From Medicago truncatula (Eukaryota > Streptophyta > Magnoliopsida > Fabales > Fabaceae): a stretch of 64,000 bases of DNA. This document shows positions 60,100 to 64,000 of the stretch, in pieces. Where the stretch lies: the NCBI RefSeq assembly GCF_003473485.1, contig NC_053042.1:40700762-40764761 (forward strand). Direction: 5' to 3'. A program made the position numbers and the translations under genes. Under the pieces are notes generated by a model. The model was not told where the DNA came from. It ran no database searches and worked only from the letters and a program-made list of their open reading frames with translations. The first letter of the stretch is position 1. The number at the start of each line of letters is the position of its first letter.

Positions 60100-60453
60100 G
60101 GACATATAGACTTTGATTGTATTTTGTCGCTATGGTTTCCAATGTCCATAATTGTTGTATTCTTGTGAGATTTTTTTGTTGTTGAGGACTTCTCCTTGTG
60201 TCCATAACATTCTTTCTTCTGTAATATGTTCAACAAAAAATATAAAGGTGTTTCTCTGATGCAAATCTTGTGAGCTTGCAATGTTACCAAATCATAAGCA
60301 TACATTTCATTTGTCACATAAACTCTATGGACTTCATCTCTCAAAAAAAAAAAAAAAAAATCGATGGATTGCAATTAAAATGGTACTTTCTGCAATATGT
60401 ATTCTTTCACCATACACCATGTATTTTTTATTGAAAAAAAACAATGATATTTT

Positions 60454-60525
60454 GTTGCTGCCCAGGATCGAACTGGAGACCTTTAGTGTGTAAGACTAAC
60501 GTGATAACCACTACACCACAGCAAC
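60454..60525 (-). tRNA. tRNA-Val (anticodon UAC)
   Basis: On the minus strand GTTGCTG pairs perfectly with CAGCAAC as the acceptor stem. The anticodon stem TTAGT/ACTAA encloses the loop CTTACAC, giving anticodon UAC for the Val codon GUA. The D arm has GTGTAGTGGTTATCAC, which holds the A box. The T arm has CCAGTTCGATCCTGG, which holds the B box. It has 72 nt, no intron and no encoded CCA. A run of eight T lies 18 bases downstream and suits RNA polymerase III termination. Note that this is the standard nuclear form. Confidence 0.93.
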
Positions 60526-61085
60526 TTTGATGATAATTTATCCACTATGATAGTTTGTGACTCTTGATCTTTTAATTTAACTTTATATATTTACAGTATA
60601 ATGTTTTCATTGAAGTTATATAGATTAATTATTATCAACAATATGCATTTTTCGTCCCTTTATTCTTGATTTTAATTGCCCAATTTTTATCTACAGTTTA
60701 AAAATTTTAATTAATTAATTATTTTGACCATCTAATTTGATGATGTGGTAATACAAATTCACTCTCAACTATTTATCATTTCAATTTATCTTCTTTTAAC
60801 TTTATATGTTTGATCATGACTGAATTTAACATTGAAGAATTTCATCAATATTGAAGAATCACAATGAAAATTCTATCAAATTTCTTTTTGGTACAGTTCA
60901 AATTTTAATAAATTGTCGAGAAAGCAATATTTTTTTTTAATAATAATAGTAATATTCAAAGAAAATGTAATAATGATTCAAAATATCTAATGCCCATTTT
61001 ATCAAAAGAAAAAAGAAAATCTATATCCACGCGTATAAGATTCGTGGATTAATTTGGTCCGAAGGTGTAAAGGTTCATCTTCTGA
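60526..61085 (+). other. Upstream region of the F-box/LysM gene
   Basis: AT-rich sequence without an ORF. The last 70 bases before the start codon hold CACGCG near 61030 and a short leader. No further element is supported. Confidence 0.45.
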
Positions 61086-62694
61086 ATGGGTTGTTGTTGT
61101 GATGAAGACGACGGTGACATTCTCCGCCATCTCATGAATTCTTCTTCATCCACCTCATCCCCACCACCACCACCTCCTCCCACTTCAACAATAATCTCAC
61201 CAATGAATTCTCATTTCTCCGCTTTATCCTCCACCGATACTCTCCAAATTATCTTCCAGAACCTTCCCATCCCCGATCTCGCACGTGCGAGCTGCGTGTG
61301 CCGTGTCTGGAACTCGGTTGCCTCACAAAGAGACCTGGTAACCAGAGCTTTCTTAGCACCGTGGAAATTGAAGGACGTAGTTGGAAACCCGATTTCTAGA
61401 AGCTTCTGGAGAGATAATTCGCTTGCCAAATTTGCAATCTCGCATCGTATTGTGCGTGGGGATAGTGTTGCTAGTCTCGCCGTTAAGTACTCCGTTCAGG
61501 TCCGTTAGGGTTTTTTACTTTGTTTCAGAAATTGAAATGCATAATTTGTTGTTGTTGTTGTTGTTGTTATTGATAATACACTATGCGCCGGCTTGTGCTT
61601 TTGAAAATGATGACAATGAAATTATGGAATCATCTCTGAAATTCAAGATTACGTTTGAATATAGTTCATATGAGATAATTTTATGTATAAAGCACCGAGA
61701 CACGGACACCAGACACTACACTGATACAGATACATCGTGATGATTTGAGAAAATGAATTATGAAGCACAAATACGGACATGTCAAGGACACTGACACACC
61801 AACACCGCTAATAATCTGAGAAAATCACATAATTCAGAGTAATTATATGTGTTGGCGTTGTGTCAGTGTCGGACACGACCCGCGTCTGACACTGGGACAC
61901 ACCTAATGCAAGAGTGTCCGTGCTTCATAGATTGATGCGTCAAAAAGTAGACATGCCTAATCTTAGAGGTTTCTGTGCCTTACAGTCAGGACTAAATTAA
62001 TCGTTCCTTGTTGACTACTGTGATCAAATATTTTAGGGATATCATTTTAAAATGTTTTTAATTTCATGGACCAAATTTCCTTATCACTGGAATATCAGGT
62101 TTTAGGATTAAAATTGTGATAAGCTCAAATCAAATTGTTAACATCTACTTGTTTTGTATAATTTAGCATTTTTCCTATTAAGAATTTATAAACTAGTTGA
62201 TCTTTTATCTGACCATTTTTACTGTAAGCACTGAGCTATATTTTCATTGTTCTGTTCCTGGTTTTTATGTTTAATGGTTTTGATAAAGTTGGATGATAAT
62301 TTTTTTGATGTTTTGACAGGTGATGGACATAAAACGATTGAACAACATGATGAGCGATCATGGTATATACTCAAGGGAAAGGTTATTAATTCCTATTAGT
62401 AATCCTAATATTCTTGTTAAAAGAACTTGCTTTATTGAGCTGGATGACAATGCAAAACGAGAAGTTGCAGTGTTGTATCCGGATGATGTACCTGACATAA
62501 AGAGTAGCTATGTATCAAACAGAATATCCTCAGAAGAAAGCAACAAAAAGGTGCTTGATTCCTTGAAGAGAAGCATGCAAGTTGATAGTGAAACTGCTCA
62601 ATACTACTGGTCTGTTTCAAATGGCGATCCTCGAGCTGCTCTTGCTGAGTTTTCTGCAGACCTTCAGTGGGGTAGGCAAGTAGGTCACTCCTAG
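61086..62694 (+). CDS. F-box protein with a LysM domain (At1g55000-like)
   Basis: Two exons, 61086-61499 and 62320-62694, give about 262 residues. After a Cys/Asp-rich start (MGCCCDEDDGD) and a Ser/Pro stretch with seven prolines in a row, an F-box covers about residues 48-85 (DTLQIIFQNLPIPDLARASC, CRVWNSVA). A LysM motif follows at about 120-163 (HRIVRGDSVASLAVKYSVQ, IKRLNN, RERLLIPI); the intron falls inside it. The C-terminal part has AQYYWSVSNGDPRAALAEF, a UBA-like helical end. The protein is expected to join an SCF ubiquitin ligase through SKP1. LysM motifs bind chitin-like sugars outside cells, but here there is no signal peptide, so this one acts inside the cell and its ligand is unknown. 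Confidence 0.9.
61542..61571 (+). repeat. TTG microsatellite
   Basis: A short run of TTG trinucleotides in the intron of the F-box/LysM gene, soon after the donor site. Confidence 0.8.
61689..61930. mobile_element. hAT-type MITE, same family as 34223, with a partial copy in front
   Basis: It lies in the intron of the F-box/LysM gene. The full copy, 61759-61930, has ends TATGAAGCAC and GTGCTTCATA and shares CACCGCTAATAAT, TGAGAAAATCACATAATTCAG and GAGTGTCCGTGCTTC with the element at 34223. A left-half copy (AAAGCACCGAGACACGG to TTTGAGAAAAT, 61689-61755) precedes it directly. It is more diverged than the MIRO-intron copy, and no clear target duplication was seen. Confidence 0.7.
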
Positions 62695-64000
62695 TCTTTG
62701 GAAGGTTAATTCAATTTCAACCCTTGTTTGGAATAATCAAGAGGTTTGGTTATATGCAAATGGATGATAATTGATAATAAGTAATCATGTTGGGTAAGGC
62801 AGGCAAGTCTCTACTTTAAATCCACTATTATCTAGCTCCTCTCCATCGGAGACTTGAGACTGGAGTAAGTAATTTCTTGTTATGGGATATATATAGTTCA
62901 ACTACTAATGTGGTGAGATGTGTTCAGAATTTGTGTGACATGTAATTGTTTTCAAGTATATTTATACAAGAAGACAATGTATTATTGTTAAAGCTGCAAT
63001 TGAAACTGTATGTTTAGTAGAATCAAAACATAAATATTTGATTTAGTTCACACTTTACACTTCTGAGCATCTTTATTTTTAGCACTACAGATCAGAATTA
63101 ATACCAAGAATAAACTGTTCAAAAAAGCAATGGATACGATGGCACATTATCAATTTATCATGTCTTTTGTTGAGGATCACTTCTTTCCTAACTCTTACCC
63201 CAAGTATTATATTATGATAAGGTAGAATTTAATCTAATCAGAAGCTTAGTGAGTAAGATTATCCTGTGACTTCAAGGATAAGGATTTATGGTGAATCAGA
63301 ATCTATTTATGAAAGGAAAATTTGATATTCTGTTTTCATCTTGTCTTTTTGGAATAATTTAGAATTGCTTTACTGCTTTTGATAAGTTTGTCTTATGCTG
63401 TCGGTTGCAAGAACCTTAGGATTCAGAATGGTGAATTGATGATGACAATTGCAACCTTTATTTATTGATTTCAAGTCAGAGAAATGCTATGAACACTGTT
63501 TTAACTCTTATATGCACTACAGAGGTGAATTCAAATACTTTCATGTTTCCGGATTGGTAGGCTTTGAAAACTTTGGAGCCTCGTAAACATTTTTTGTCCT
63601 TTGATTTGTACCTTTTAACAGTGCAACTATGAAAGGGTGCTCTACTTTTAAATTTTTGATATTTTAGAGTTGAGATAGAATATCAAGTACGAGGTTGAGA
63701 GTTGAGACCGAGAGATATGCCAAGTGTTATGGTGTATACTTTAATTGGGAGCTATTTATTAAGATACGTAGGGTGTCAATATTTTTGGCTTATTGTACTG
63801 GTAATTAATTTCTGGCACTATGAAAGCATTTGACATAAGGATTGGGAATCTGGGATTGGTAAAAGAAAACCATTTGACATAAGAGAAAGTCTTATCGGTC
63901 ACAAAAATATGGGCACACCATTAAAGTACACACAACAATACGTTTAATTTAATTATTTTCTCTTTTATCTTTTATTTACTCAACTATGTAAATGTTTGTG
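62695..64000. other. 3' region and right-hand spacer
   Basis: The first 300 bases are likely 3' untranslated sequence of the F-box gene. The rest is AT-rich with stops in all frames. I see no gene, RNA or clear repeat before the window ends. Confidence 0.6.

Overview
The window is nuclear DNA of a flowering plant, most likely a papilionoid legume of the Medicago, Trifolium or Pisum type. It is AT-rich. The genes have many introns with GT-AG borders. Introns and spacers are full of small DNA transposons, SINEs and minisatellites, and one SINE type is of a kind I associate with legumes (from memory). Nothing looks prokaryotic or organellar, and I see no gene cluster that works as one novel system.

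Layout. 1-880: an accessory ORF of a transposon-type family, cut by the left edge. 2.1-2.9 kb: a GPI-anchored secreted protein. 6.8-12.1 kb: a nine-exon synergin/aftiphilin-like trafficking protein. 14.7-19.0 kb: cytosolic seryl-tRNA synthetase. 21.8-27.0 kb: a repeat-rich island with a Helitron end, an RPA-like gene, a three-type minisatellite, a broken B3-domain gene and a 519-bp tandem duplication with no difference seen. 27.3-35.4 kb: the mitochondrial Rho GTPase MIRO in 14 exons. 37.0-38.8 kb: a GT8 GUX-type glycosyltransferase. 41.3-46.8 kb: mannosylglycoprotein endo-beta-mannosidase. 47.2-49.9 kb, minus strand: a DUF1995 plastid protein. 52.4-56.1 kb: a kinesin-14. 57.6-60.1 kb: a decayed TANGLED-like gene. 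60.5 kb: tRNA-Val(UAC). 61.1-62.7 kb: an F-box plus LysM protein.

The genes are ordinary single-copy housekeeping or cell-biology genes: translation, vesicle sorting, mitochondrial movement, xylan and N-glycan metabolism, plastid function and microtubules. From memory, the order resembles two Arabidopsis segments: a chromosome 5 set (SerRS, MIRO1, a kinesin-14 and a DUF1995 gene) and a chromosome 1 pair (GUX5 and the GH2 endo-mannosidase). Here the second pair sits inside the first.

The most interesting signals are structural. A 24-bp duplication at a MIRO splice donor could add a second copy of eight residues. A duplicated MIRO intron segment has a hAT MITE in one copy and the empty site in the other. 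A Mutator-type MITE carries 16-bp palindromes and abuts the SerRS promoter. The TANGLED remnant has three in-frame stops but no frameshift. Exon borders were read by eye from splice consensus, reading phase and remembered family sequences; no alignment was run.
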